From an uncultured Psychrosphaera sp. (GTDB taxonomy: Bacteria; Pseudomonadota; Gammaproteobacteria; Enterobacterales; Alteromonadaceae), in assembly GCF_947500655.1 (NCBI RefSeq), contig NZ_CANMSK010000003.1, positions 1-64,000 on the forward strand: 64,000 nucleotides of DNA. Reading direction: 5' to 3'. Below, piece by piece: positions 18,806 through 27,943 of the stretch. Positions within the stretch are counted from its first letter, which is position 1. Every line of letters begins with the position of its first letter. The translations under genes were made by a program, and so were the position numbers. Under the pieces are notes generated by a model that had not been told where the DNA came from, made no database searches, and was given only the letters and a program-made list of their open reading frames with translations.

Positions 18806-20163
18806 TACGCTTTCTCCTTCTCAGCATGTGAAGCAATGATACCAGCGCTTTGCTCGTCAAGAACATGAATAATGCTCTTAGCTCTTGCAGCAACAATACT
18901 ATGCACAAAGATTAATGGTAATGCAGCAATGATACCCATAGCTGTTGTTACCAATGCCATTGAGATTGAACCAGCCATTAATTTCGGGTCACCCGTACCA
19001 AACAATGTAATTTGTTGGAACGTTTCAATCATACCAATAACCGTACCTAGTAGACCTAGAAGAGGTGCTACAGCAGCAAGGATCTTGATTGTATTGATAC
19101 CGCGGTCAATACGTGGAGTTTCACGTAAGATAGCTTCATCTAATTTAAGCTCTAAGTTTTCTACATCAGTAGTCTTATTTTCTTGATAGATTTTTAAGAT
19201 ACGACCCAATGCATTATCATCAGAAGGATTATCAGTATCTTTCAGCTGAGCTTTCATCTTAGTGCTTTCAGTTAACGTAGTGTATAAGCTGAATGCCGCA
19301 ATGAATAAACCTAAGAAAAGAACAACAGTAATTACATAACCTGGAGTACCACCTTGATGATAACGGTCAGATAATGTAGCTCGTTGTGTATTAAGGCGTA
19401 AAATACCACCACGTGAAGGGTCAACATAGAAAGGTACTAATTCACCAGCACTTGCTTCTTGTAAAGCATTTGCAGAAGAAACATAGTAACCATCAGCAGC
19501 TTTACCTAAAGGTTGAATTTTTCCAACATCAGAGTTGTAAATCAAGTACTCATCTTCAGCGATTAAGTTGAACGAACCAACACGAGTAACTTTCTTAGTA
19601 ACAGAACCACCTTCTAATTGAGCAACTTCAACATCAAATGCTACAACTTTAGCAGATTCAGTCATTTCAGTTTGCAGAGCAATCCAAAGGTCTTCTAATT
19701 CTTTCGTTGTTGGTAGTTTTTTAGCTTCAGCAAGTTCAGCTAATAAAGCAGAACGGTCGCCATATCCAGGTTGACCTGAGATATTAGAAGCTGTAATTGA
19801 ACCAATTGTGTTACTTGCTGCACGACGTACAACACCAAACATTTCACCTAAAGTGCCTTGGGCATTTTTAAGTTCAGTTGCTCGTTTTATTAACGTAAGG
19901 TCGTTTTGAGCATATTGCTTTTGTAAACGATCTCCACGTGCTTTTTCGTCTTTAAGTTCTTTTTGAGCTTTATTTAATAAAGCTTGTTTGTCTGCTTTAG
20001 CAGCCAAAAACTCTTTTTCACGTTTTTTGTTTAATTGGCCTTCAGATATACGGTCTTTTTTAACCTGTTCTAAAAGCGTGTCTAGTTCACCTGCAGCACT
20101 AACATTAAAGCTAGTTGCTACTAAAGCTGCAGCTAAAACTAATGAATTTAATACTTGTTTCAT
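18805..20163 (-). CDS. ttpC: TtpC, TonB2-associated MotA/TolQ/ExbB-family protein
   Basis: 452 residues from the ATG at 20163, which follows GGAG by eight bases; a longer reading from 20181 would overlap the previous gene. Signal peptide (about 1-24, VSAA). A coiled coil rich in K, E and Q (about 30-105) precedes a periplasmic domain, then three membrane helices with the ExbB-like core IKILAAVAPLLGLLGTVIGM. Vibrio TtpC is needed for TonB2-dependent iron uptake. The N-terminal periplasmic extension separates it from ordinary ExbB. Confidence 0.9.
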   Translation of the reverse strand: MKQVLNSLVLAAALVATSFNVSAAGELDTLLEQVKKDRISEGQLNKKREKEFLAAKADKQALLNKAQKELKDEKARGDRLQKQYAQNDLTLIKRATELKNAQGTLGEMFGVVRRAASNTIGSITASNISGQPGYGDRSALLAELAEAKKLPTTKELEDLWIALQTEMTESAKVVAFDVEVAQLEGGSVTKKVTRVGSFNLIAEDEYLIYNSDVGKIQPLGKAADGYYVSSANALQEASAGELVPFYVDPSRGGILRLNTQRATLSDRYHQGGTPGYVITVVLFLGLFIAAFSLYTTLTESTKMKAQLKDTDNPSDDNALGRILKIYQENKTTDVENLELKLDEAILRETPRIDRGINTIKILAAVAPLLGLLGTVIGMIETFQQITLFGTGDPKLMAGSISMALVTTAMGIIAALPLIFVHSIVAARAKSIIHVLDEQSAGIIASHAEKEKA

Positions 20164-20167
20164 GTTT

Positions 20168-20935
20168 TTACTCCGCTGCAAAAATTGGTAATTTAATTAA
20201 TTCATATGGTGCTTGTTTGCGCGCCATACGAATAGTTAACGTGATATCGCTAAGATATTCATCACCTAATTTTTCCCAAGCTCGTGTAGTATTATTCCAT
20301 ACCCACGCATTCTTAAGATCTTTTGATTGAGCTACAAGCGCAATACGACCTACGTGAACAAAATCAGCTGATACTTCTTTACCATCAAAAACTTCTGTTC
20401 CTTGCCAAGCTACAACTGCAGAACCGTAATCTTTTTCAATTTCATACGCTTCTAATACCTGACGGTATTTTTCTGAAGTACTTACTTTAGGGTCGATCAT
20501 TAACGCACGTAGTTTTTCAACACGAGCTAAACGTCTATCTAATTTAATAGGAATATCTGCGTTAACAAACTGGTCTAACATATCGATCATACGATACATA
20601 AGCGGAACAACATTTCGCTTAGTATTTTCAATCTCTGCTATTTGACCTTCAAGTGATTTAATTTCTTCATTCTGAGCAGCAACTAATTTAGCAACATGGT
20701 CGTTGTAAACTTTGTTAATTTCAGTTTCATCAACAACTGCACGATATTCGATAACGATATCTTGAGTTTGTTCTTGAATAGAATCGATTTTAACCTGCGA
20801 GTTTGCCGCAGCTTTATGAATTGTACGCTCTGCAGCGTGAATTTTTTCCAGTGGATCTGCCGCCAGTGCAGAACCGGTAAATGCAATTGCACTTACAAGA
20901 GCTGACGCTACTAGATTTAGTTTCATCTTAGACAT
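20168..20935 (-). CDS. DUF3450 family exported protein
   Basis: 255 residues from the ATG at 20935 (a TTG nine bases earlier is less likely). Signal peptide (about 1-25, SALA-AD). A long coiled coil (about 25-110) with many Q, E and K residues is followed by a mixed domain with YRQVLEAYEIEKDYG and VHVGRIALVAQS. Members are regularly first in TtpC-ExbB-ExbD-TonB2-TPR operons; the function is unknown. It probably works with the coiled coil of TtpC in the periplasm (inference). Confidence 0.88.
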   Translation of the reverse strand: MSKMKLNLVASALVSAIAFTGSALAADPLEKIHAAERTIHKAAANSQVKIDSIQEQTQDIVIEYRAVVDETEINKVYNDHVAKLVAAQNEEIKSLEGQIAEIENTKRNVVPLMYRMIDMLDQFVNADIPIKLDRRLARVEKLRALMIDPKVSTSEKYRQVLEAYEIEKDYGSAVVAWQGTEVFDGKEVSADFVHVGRIALVAQSKDLKNAWVWNNTTRAWEKLGDEYLSDITLTIRMARKQAPYELIKLPIFAAE

Positions 20936-20974
20936 AGTTCCCAACCAATGTGTGTATTTAATTTCTTATTTTTA

Positions 20975-20993
20975 GAGCAAATACTCTTTGCTC
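20975..20993. repeat. Small inverted repeat in the leader of the TonB2 operon
   Basis: GAGCAAA-N5-TTTGCTC, 40 bases upstream of the DUF3450 ATG. It could be a leader hairpin or an operator. The rest of 20936-21193 shows no convincing Fur box. Confidence 0.5.
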
Positions 20994-21113
20994 ATTAAAT
21001 TTATACATGAATAATCGCTACAGAGTCTCCCAAACATATTCAACAATGTCAATTCAATAGAGAGCCAATGCTTGTACTTATTATTCAGTTGAACAAATTT
21101 ACTACAAAAATAT

Positions 21114-21154
21114 CCTAATCTCATACAAAATGAGGTGGACGACCAAAGATTAGG
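21114..21154 (-). terminator. Possible branched stem-loop downstream of polB
   Basis: CCTAATCT and AGATTAGG form outer arms around the inner stem CTCAT/ATGAG. On the minus strand a T-rich stretch (ATATTTTTG) follows, as for a terminator 40-80 bases after the polB stop. Confidence 0.45.
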
Positions 21155-21193
21155 GTCAATAATTGCATTAAAAGTTCATCATTTTTTATGCAT

Positions 21194-23653
21194 TTATAAT
21201 AAAACCATTTGTTGATTAAAAAGCTTTAATGTTTTCGGAGAATATATTGCCAAAATAGCTTCAGCAATTGGAAAAATTTGCTTCTCTATATAGTGTTCAT
21301 AGTTAGGTATCAGGTTAGGTTCATTAATCTTAGGCCCGTTGATCCCGATAATGTATTCAATACTGCTGCCTTTTCTATAAATGTCACTATTAGCTTGCGA
21401 GTTAGCTAAGCGCGCAGCTTTGATGTGCGGAGGCGTCGTTTTCACATAGCTTGCGATATGTTGCCTAATTCGTTTTCGGTAAATTAGTAGATGGTCAAAC
21501 TCCCCTCTTTTTAACTTACTAATGACGGATGATATATATTCATCACAATCCAATTTCGCAAACACTAGTTGAAATAATTTCATTTGAAATACTTTTGCTA
21601 ACTCAGTCCAATCACTTCGAACCGTCTCCATTCCTTTGAAAATAAGTTCAGAGTCTGAATTTTTATGTTTTTTCATTCCAGCATAACGTTTTTTTGAGCC
21701 TGACTCCGACCCTCTAATTGTGGGCATAAAAAACGGCGAAAAATGAGTCTCAAACTCTAACTCCATTTTATTATCTAAATTAAAGTCCTGTTGAATTTTT
21801 TGGTTAAACCATTTATTTAGGTCAATGCCCAATTGTTCAGCATCTTCAACACTAAATTTAGAATCATCTAAACTAACAAAAACAGAATCTGTATCGCCAT
21901 AAATAACCGTTAAGCCCTGCTGTTCAAACCATAACTTGGATTGATTTAATACCCAATGACCACGCATGGTAATCGAGCTTGCTAACTTGGTATCGTAAAA
22001 CCTACAACCGGAAGAGCCTAAAACACCATAAAAGCTATTCATGATGATCTTTATCGCATTAGAAAACACTTTATTATTATCAGCCTTGGCTTGCTCTCTT
22101 GCTTGCCATAACTTGTCTAAAATAGAAGAGAGTATTGCTTTTTCACGACTAAACTCCCCACCTCTGAAACCCGGTATTCTCAGCTCTTCATTCAAGGATC
22201 TGGCTTCGAGTAAAGTAACTGGGTCGATATTAAATGTTCTCATAATACTTGGGTACAGACTTTTAAAGTCATAGACCAGTACATCGTTATGAATACCAGG
22301 TATAGAGTCCATTACAAAACCGCCTGGACTATTTACATAATCTTGAGCAGACACTAAATTGGGCGCTATCCAGCCTTTCCGATGGGCATGAGGCAAGTAC
22401 AAATTGGTGAATGCAGCAACTGAACCTCCTACACGATCAAGTTCAACTCCTGTTAACTTGGTTCTGGTAATAACAAACTCGGCTAATTTTTCTTTACTGA
22501 ATATTTTGGAAACTAAAATACAATCTTGTAAGTTATATTCTATTAATGAAATGGGGTCGTTCTTGTACAGGTGTTTTATCTCAGCGAGTTTATCCCCTGC
22601 ACTTTCTTGTATTAACTTTTGCTCCCCAAGGATCTGACTTGCAACATGGTTAAGTGAAAAACTAGGAAATGAATAAGTGGCATTTTTCATTACTTCAATA
22701 CCGTCTAGTATTACTCTGCCTGCAACATAAGCTTTATCTGGATAACGTTGTTCGCCATCTCTATTACCGTCTATAAACTCAAGCTCTGAACCATCACGGC
22801 CAATCTTTAACTTAATACCATTACGTTTAGCGGCGGCAACTAATACACGCACATCAAACTTTACAAAGTTCCAACCTATAATTAAATCTGGGTTTAATTC
22901 AGTCACTAATTGATTAAACTTTAATAACAACTTCCATTCACTATCGAGCCATATAGTGTAATCAGGCAAGTCATCTGGCTTGATAATGGGTTTATCATTA
23001 CTTTGCATACCATTATAAAGTACAAACTCTACAGACTTCTCTTGGATATCTGTTCCTTGAAGATCCGTACCCTGAGTGTTTTTTTCATAAAAACCGATAC
23101 CGTGTAACCCTATTGAATAAAGGTAGCCTTGTTCATCACATTCAATATCTATTGATAAGGTTGAAAAAGTCGGGTTGTATAAACCTTGTTTTATTTGAGC
23201 CTGATTGATCACGCTTACAGATTTTACGGAGTTATTTTGTGACTTTAATTGCTTTATTCCAGTAAAGCATAATTCGCCCTGAATAAACCTTTCCATTAAG
23301 TATCTATCGATTGGTTTTATATCTGCTTCTAACAGCTCTATTCTGCGCTCTTCAGTTAACTTTCTTAGTCTGTGGTAATCCTTTAACGATTCACTATACA
23401 AACCGAATACCGCTTGACCATCAAAAGACGTTAATTCTAGATCTTTAAAGGCTATATTTAATTGAGCTTGTTGGCATAAAGCTAATATCTCAACTCTGTC
23501 TGATTCAAAGGCAAAACAAACTGCTTTTTCATTTTCAATGACTAATTGATGAACCCCATCATCAGACTTCACCCACAACTCAAACACACAATGACCATTA
23601 CGGTCGTATTGTTTACGAGTTAATAAAAAACCATTTTTTTGCTCTTGGGTCAT
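21194..23653 (-). CDS. polB: DNA polymerase II (family B)
   Basis: 819 residues, slightly longer than E. coli Pol II (783). The exonuclease acids are D169 and E171 in LSIDIEC, GWNFVKFD (260-267) and D377 in YNLQDC. The polymerase motifs are YDFKSLYPSIM (461-471), KIIMNSFYGVLGS and YGDTDS (585-590). It restarts stalled forks and bypasses lesions. A short repetitive insert (QGTDLQGTDIQ, about 194-204) follows the first exonuclease motif. E. coli polB is SOS controlled; no good LexA box is seen upstream here. Confidence 0.96.
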   Translation of the reverse strand: MTQEQKNGFLLTRKQYDRNGHCVFELWVKSDDGVHQLVIENEKAVCFAFESDRVEILALCQQAQLNIAFKDLELTSFDGQAVFGLYSESLKDYHRLRKLTEERRIELLEADIKPIDRYLMERFIQGELCFTGIKQLKSQNNSVKSVSVINQAQIKQGLYNPTFSTLSIDIECDEQGYLYSIGLHGIGFYEKNTQGTDLQGTDIQEKSVEFVLYNGMQSNDKPIIKPDDLPDYTIWLDSEWKLLLKFNQLVTELNPDLIIGWNFVKFDVRVLVAAAKRNGIKLKIGRDGSELEFIDGNRDGEQRYPDKAYVAGRVILDGIEVMKNATYSFPSFSLNHVASQILGEQKLIQESAGDKLAEIKHLYKNDPISLIEYNLQDCILVSKIFSKEKLAEFVITRTKLTGVELDRVGGSVAAFTNLYLPHAHRKGWIAPNLVSAQDYVNSPGGFVMDSIPGIHNDVLVYDFKSLYPSIMRTFNIDPVTLLEARSLNEELRIPGFRGGEFSREKAILSSILDKLWQAREQAKADNNKVFSNAIKIIMNSFYGVLGSSGCRFYDTKLASSITMRGHWVLNQSKLWFEQQGLTVIYGDTDSVFVSLDDSKFSVEDAEQLGIDLNKWFNQKIQQDFNLDNKMELEFETHFSPFFMPTIRGSESGSKKRYAGMKKHKNSDSELIFKGMETVRSDWTELAKVFQMKLFQLVFAKLDCDEYISSVISKLKRGEFDHLLIYRKRIRQHIASYVKTTPPHIKAARLANSQANSDIYRKGSSIEYIIGINGPKINEPNLIPNYEHYIEKQIFPIAEAILAIYSPKTLKLFNQQMVLL

Positions 23654-23768
23654 ATCGCTTTAATTCATGTTAATCAATCAAAATCACAGTTATAATAACC
23701 GCGAAGCACAGCTAAGGCATAACTAAATAACGTTAGCTGTATAAAATACATATTCTATGGAGTATTAG

Positions 23769-24569
23769 TTGGACTGGATCACTGAGTTTGCCGAATTTAT
23801 AAATTTATCACCATCTATATTAGGTGTTCTTATCTTAACTGCTTTTGCAGCGGGTTATATAGACGCCATCGCAGGCGGTGGTGGTTTATTAACCGTGCCG
23901 GTTCTACTTTCTTCAGGTTTACCTCCACATGTTGTATTAGGCACAAATAAATTAGCATCTACTTTTGGTACTTGTATGGCTAGTTATACTTTTTATAAAC
24001 GTCAGTTATTCTCCCCTACATTTTGGAAGTTAAGTGTTATATCAACTGCGGTAGGTGCAATTATTGGCACGATAATGGTTAGCTTTATTGATGCAAAAAA
24101 CCTTAACAAAATTCTGCCTATATTTATTGGATTCAGTGCGCTTTATGCATTATTTAATCGAATGAAAGCCGAAGACTCAAATCAACTCCCTGAAATTAAT
24201 TCAACATTAAAAAACAAACAAATTAGCCAAGGTATGATTTTAGGCTTTTACGATGGATTTGCAGGTCCTGGTACTGGTGCATTTTGGACCGTCAGTAACT
24301 TATTTTTATACCGACTGAATATTTTATTAGCCTCTGGTGTTGCCAGAAGTATGAACTTTATTAGCAATATATTTTCATTAATCGCATTTATTTACTTAGG
24401 CTATGTTAATTTTGCAGTAGGCTTATTAATGGGTGTGTTTTTGATGTTAGGTTCATATACTGGTGCGCGTTCTGCTATTAAATATGGTAATAAATTTATT
24501 CGTCCGGTATTTACTGTGGTGGTTTCTTGTATGGCTATCAAACTTGCCTTTGACGCTTGGGCTTTATAA
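23769..24569 (+). CDS. TSUP (TauE/SafE) family membrane permease
   Basis: 266 residues with about eight membrane helices. The family hallmark is the repeated glycine-rich element AGYIDAIAGGGGLLTVPVLL (28-47) and GFYDGFAGPGTGAFW in the second half. Such proteins export sulfite, sulfoacetate or related organic anions; YfcA is the closest well-known type. Start TTG, with GGAG eight bases upstream. The stop is directly followed (one base) by the priC start, so the two are co-transcribed. Confidence 0.88.
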   Translation: MDWITEFAEFINLSPSILGVLILTAFAAGYIDAIAGGGGLLTVPVLLSSGLPPHVVLGTNKLASTFGTCMASYTFYKRQLFSPTFWKLSVISTAVGAIIGTIMVSFIDAKNLNKILPIFIGFSALYALFNRMKAEDSNQLPEINSTLKNKQISQGMILGFYDGFAGPGTGAFWTVSNLFLYRLNILLASGVARSMNFISNIFSLIAFIYLGYVNFAVGLLMGVFLMLGSYTGARSAIKYGNKFIRPVFTVVVSCMAIKLAFDAWAL

Positions 24570-24570
24570 A

Positions 24571-25158
24571 TTGAATACACTTATTACGCAATTAACCTTA
24601 CAGTCAGAAAAGCTGAGAGAACAAATCAAGGGCTTAAAGCTCAATTCACAACAATGGTTTGCTAATAGCGATATATTTCGTTCCTCAGGCTTTGCCACTC
24701 GCAGTGAAGATATTAGTGATTATTTACTAGAGTTAACGGCGACCATTAACAAACTTGCAAAAGTCACCGATGAACAACATATCGCTTATTTATCTGAACG
24801 AATAACCCAACAGTTTTCGTGCCTCAAAGGCTTGGTTAAGTCCAACGAGATCAATTTAAAAAACAGCCAGTATAGTAGAGATAGAATTCGTAACTTAAGC
24901 AAAATTAAGAAATTTACAGTTAAAGCCTCGCAGTCAAGCCAGGAGTTATATGCCGAACTGTCCAAGCTGCAAGAATTTGAGCGTCGCTTACTCGACAAGG
25001 TTAGTGAATCGCAACAACAGCTTTCTATGTATAAAGGCAATGCCAATAGGATGGCCTTACAACAAGACGTATTAACCAATCAACAAAGACTGGGACGTTG
25101 TCGCCAAGCACTAAGTAAAATAGAAGAGTCTATTCAGAAGCTAGACAATAATAACTAA
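24571..25158 (+). CDS. priC: Primosomal replication protein PriC
   Basis: 195 residues from the TTG at 24571, one base after the permease stop; an open frame upstream of it only overlaps the permease gene. The protein is almost wholly helical and basic, with the PriC pattern: Q-x3-L-x2-Q near the start, FRSSGFATRSEDISDYLLEL in the middle and QEFERRLLDKV...NQQRLGRCRQAL at the end. PriC loads DnaB at stalled forks. E. coli PriC is 175 residues. The HDAC-like gene follows after four bases. Confidence 0.85.
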   Translation: MNTLITQLTLQSEKLREQIKGLKLNSQQWFANSDIFRSSGFATRSEDISDYLLELTATINKLAKVTDEQHIAYLSERITQQFSCLKGLVKSNEINLKNSQYSRDRIRNLSKIKKFTVKASQSSQELYAELSKLQEFERRLLDKVSESQQQLSMYKGNANRMALQQDVLTNQQRLGRCRQALSKIEESIQKLDNNN

Positions 25159-25162
25159 TCTC

Positions 25163-26083
25163 ATGTCTATGTTATCTTTACCTTTAGTATTTCATCCAAT
25201 TTACAGTCAGCTTAATCTTGCTAAAAACCACCGATTTCCGATTGAAAAGTATTTAAGTTTAAAAGATGCTGCAATGCAAAAGCATGGTGCAAAAGTTAAC
25301 ATTAACTTAGTAAGTCATCCAATTAACACCGAGCAACTTAAACAAATACATCAAACAGATTACATAGATAATTTTTTGACTGATCAACTGACCGACAAAG
25401 AAATGAAACGCATTGGTTTTCCTTGGTCGGAGCAATTTGTAAATCGCACTTTAACCGCTGTAGGCGGAACCTTACAAACCGTAAGGTTAGCCGTTGAAAA
25501 TGGTGTGGCGATAAACCTTACAGGTGGTTATCATCACGCACATCCAGATTTTGGTTCTGGCTTTTGTGTATTTAACGACTTGTCCATTGCTGCACAAACG
25601 CTTCTTAATGAAGGCAAAGTTAATCGGGTACTTATTTTTGATTGTGATGTACATCAAGGTGATGGAACCGCAACTTGCGTTGCAGATAACCCTGACATTT
25701 TTAGTTTGTCTATTCATTGTGAAAAGAACTTTCCAACGAGAAAGCAGCAAAGTGACTGGGACATAGGGTTAGATAAACATCTAGAAGATGATCACTATTT
25801 AGCACAAGTTGATGACGCGCTAATATCGGCATTTCATTCATTTAAGCCTGACTTCATTATTTACGATGCTGGTGTCGATATTCATAAATACGATGATTTA
25901 GGTTTGCTCAATATCACCACTGAAGGTGTTTACCAACGAGACCTTATGGTCTTTCAGCTAGCAAAACAACATAACATTCCAATTATGGCGGTTATAGGTG
26001 GCGGTTACCAAAGAGATATCACGGCATTGACAGATGTTCATATGCAACTTATAAATGCAGCGATTGATACATTCATTAATTAA
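25163..26083 (+). CDS. HDAC-like (class IV type) deacetylase
   Basis: 306 residues of the arginase/deacetylase fold. Active-site residues: H124-H125 in GGYHHAHPDFGSGFCVFND, zinc ligands D162 and H164 in FDCDVHQGDGTA, and the aspartate in YDAGVDIHKYDDLG. It should be a zinc deacetylase for acetyl-lysine or acetylated polyamines. In this genus-level context similar genes sit beside priC; the true substrate is not known. The ATG lies four bases after the priC stop. Confidence 0.9.
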   Translation: MSMLSLPLVFHPIYSQLNLAKNHRFPIEKYLSLKDAAMQKHGAKVNINLVSHPINTEQLKQIHQTDYIDNFLTDQLTDKEMKRIGFPWSEQFVNRTLTAVGGTLQTVRLAVENGVAINLTGGYHHAHPDFGSGFCVFNDLSIAAQTLLNEGKVNRVLIFDCDVHQGDGTATCVADNPDIFSLSIHCEKNFPTRKQQSDWDIGLDKHLEDDHYLAQVDDALISAFHSFKPDFIIYDAGVDIHKYDDLGLLNITTEGVYQRDLMVFQLAKQHNIPIMAVIGGGYQRDITALTDVHMQLINAAIDTFIN

Positions 26084-26229
26084 CTATCTCGCTAGCATCA
26101 ACGGTTAATAGCACCAGCCAAGATTTCTGATTTAAAAGCCTAAATAATATCAAGAGTAATTTTCTGATTGATTCTTATAAATACGGTGCTATTGTCATAA
26201 ACAAAGGAACTCAGATTAGGAAAAGGTTT

Positions 26230-26511
26230 ATGCAACTTAATGACGACATTCACAACTATTACGAAAAATTAGTTCTCGAATACATAATTGCAAATCGTTT
26301 GGATAAACGATTCCCAACTGAATTTTTATCTGACTTATGCTGTATCGTATTAAACCAATTACCATCTAAGTACATTAGACATGAAGTAGACATGGCGTTT
26401 TATTTACCAGTAGCTGAACGTTACGAAATGGAAATGAATGTAAGAGAGTCAATTGGTCGAGCGCTTGAGTTTATGGACTCCAAAGAATTACGAGAAAACG
26501 AAATTGAGTGA
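26230..26511 (+). CDS. ComFB-like small protein
   Basis: 93 residues, all alpha. The pattern [11 protein letters not shown] ... [19 protein letters not shown] matches the ComFB family (late-competence development protein), including LxLNxLPxxY. Some members are reported to bind cyclic di-nucleotides; this is family knowledge and not shown here. The classical CxxC-type cysteines are reduced to CC at residues 37-38 (LCCIV). ATG with GGAAAAGG upstream. The end overlaps the next gene by eight bases. Confidence 0.65.
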   Translation: MQLNDDIHNYYEKLVLEYIIANRLDKRFPTEFLSDLCCIVLNQLPSKYIRHEVDMAFYLPVAERYEMEMNVRESIGRALEFMDSKELRENEIE

Positions 26512-26683
26512 AAATTTACCTCCCTATAATGAAACACAAACATTAGAAACTGCTGAGCAACATATTCAACTAGCCGTTGACTTGATTTATTTACTTGAGT
26601 CAAATGAAATGCCAGCAGAAACGGTACTAAAAGCACTGGATATTGTCGCCGCAGACTTTACAAAAAAGCTAGCCCCAAATTAA
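26504..26683 (+). CDS. ybaM: YbaM-like DUF2496 protein
   Basis: 59 residues if begun at TTG 26504, overlapping the end of the ComFB-like gene by eight bases. A longer reading from 26453 would lie inside that gene. The core [20 protein letters not shown] followed by [17 protein letters not shown] is close to E. coli YbaM, a 53-residue protein of unknown role. The match in length supports the TTG start. Confidence 0.75.
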   Translation: MSENLPPYNETQTLETAEQHIQLAVDLIYLLESNEMPAETVLKALDIVAADFTKKLAPN

Positions 26684-26711
26684 TATTGATTTATTAATTA
26701 CTCATATCCAT

Positions 26712-26747
26712 AAAACAAAAAAGAGCCTCAAGGCTCTTTTTTGTTTT
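26712..26747. terminator. Bidirectional intrinsic terminator
   Basis: A 16-bp perfect stem (left arm ends AAGAGCC, right arm GGCTCTT) with loop TCAA and A/T tracts on both sides, between convergent ybaM and the ABC permease. Confidence 0.92.
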
Positions 26748-26773
26748 AACCATTTACCACGTCCTAATTAAGG

Positions 26774-27943
26774 TTATAAACCTAATACAACCTTTTCAGA
26801 TTTTAATGAGTTAGCGGTAAATTTGATAATCGCAAACGACACAATAATTGTGATTATAGAGCCTCCAACAAAAGGTAGATAACTTTCTAAGTCCCCTCTT
26901 ATCAATTGGCTAATCGCTTGCTGTTGAGCAAAAATGGGAATGTAACTAAGGGCTGCATTCTTATAATTCATAATTTCCAATACCATAGGTAAGAATACAG
27001 GTACCATGATTGTGTATTGAATATAAGATTGTGCTTCTTTAAAAGACTTAGCATGAAAAGCCACTGCCAATTGAAATGCAGCAGCAAACAAAGCTAATGG
27101 TAATAACAATAACCAAATCGTAAGACCTAACTGCAGATCAAAGTTAAACGCCATTCCAGCCTTATGCAATGGAATAAACGGGATCACCAGAGCGGTTAAT
27201 ATAATACTCAAAGTGGCACCCACCGCGCCAAAAAATGCAGTATTCATTGTTTTGGCTATAACCACTTGCAGCGTACTTACCGGTTGCATAATTAACAGTT
27301 CTAATGAATTACGCTCACGCTCCCCTGCACTACAGTCAATCGCCACATTAGTAGACGACACAAAAGCAGCAACCAAAATCATCACACCTAACATACCCAA
27401 TATTAAAGCCGATTTAGACGAAGGTGAACTGGTATCGTTCTCTTCAATATGAATTGGACTTAATATGCTAGGTGAAATTCCTCTTGCGGTTAGCTTCATT
27501 GTCACTAATTGACTTTGGTATCTATTGACCACCCGTTTAATGCGAGATATTTCTTCTCTAGAACCTTTTTTAGAATAATCAGCTAATAAGGTAATTGTCG
27601 CTTTCTGTCCTTGCTCCATCTTCTGCGCAAAGTCATCGGCAAACGTAAGAGTAATTTTAGAATGCTCAAGGCTTTCACCATCTAACTCAAACGTCTTACC
27701 CGTTTCAGGCATATTAGCTTGCAGTATTTTACTTTGCTCTAACAAAGCCACAATATGAGGCGCTTGTTGTTGATTCTCAATACTAATATACAGTTCGTCA
27801 ACAGACGTACTCTCTTCCAATGTAAACGTCATAATAGCCGCAAAGAAAATAGGTGGAAGGAACGCACCTAATAGCGCAGCAAAAATAGAACGCTTATCAC
27901 GAATTGAGTCTAAGAACTCCTTGGTAAATAATGTTTTTATCAT
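26774..27943 (-). CDS. ABC-2 type permease, NatB-like
   Basis: 389 residues. An N-terminal membrane helix (about 18-40) is followed by a large extracytoplasmic domain (about 45-170) and five or six helices. The sequence AGERERNSLELLIMQPVS before the membrane bundle is typical of NatB/YhaP-type permeases. With the ATPase upstream (four-base ATGA overlap) it forms an exporter. NatAB of Bacillus exports sodium; a drug or peptide substrate is equally possible here. Confidence 0.88.
   Translation of the reverse strand: MIKTLFTKEFLDSIRDKRSIFAALLGAFLPPIFFAAIMTFTLEESTSVDELYISIENQQQAPHIVALLEQSKILQANMPETGKTFELDGESLEHSKITLTFADDFAQKMEQGQKATITLLADYSKKGSREEISRIKRVVNRYQSQLVTMKLTARGISPSILSPIHIEENDTSSPSSKSALILGMLGVMILVAAFVSSTNVAIDCSAGERERNSLELLIMQPVSTLQVVIAKTMNTAFFGAVGATLSIILTALVIPFIPLHKAGMAFNFDLQLGLTIWLLLLPLALFAAAFQLAVAFHAKSFKEAQSYIQYTIMVPVFLPMVLEIMNYKNAALSYIPIFAQQQAISQLIRGDLESYLPFVGGSIITIIVSFAIIKFTANSLKSEKVVLGL

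Noticed and set aside
23715..23760. Possible LexA box before polB (CTGTATAAAATACATA)
   Set aside because: The arms are out of register with CTGT-N8-ACAG by one base; not a credible LexA site.
24463..24570. N-terminal extension of priC
   Set aside because: It overlaps the permease coding region and the TTG at 24571 gives the expected PriC length.
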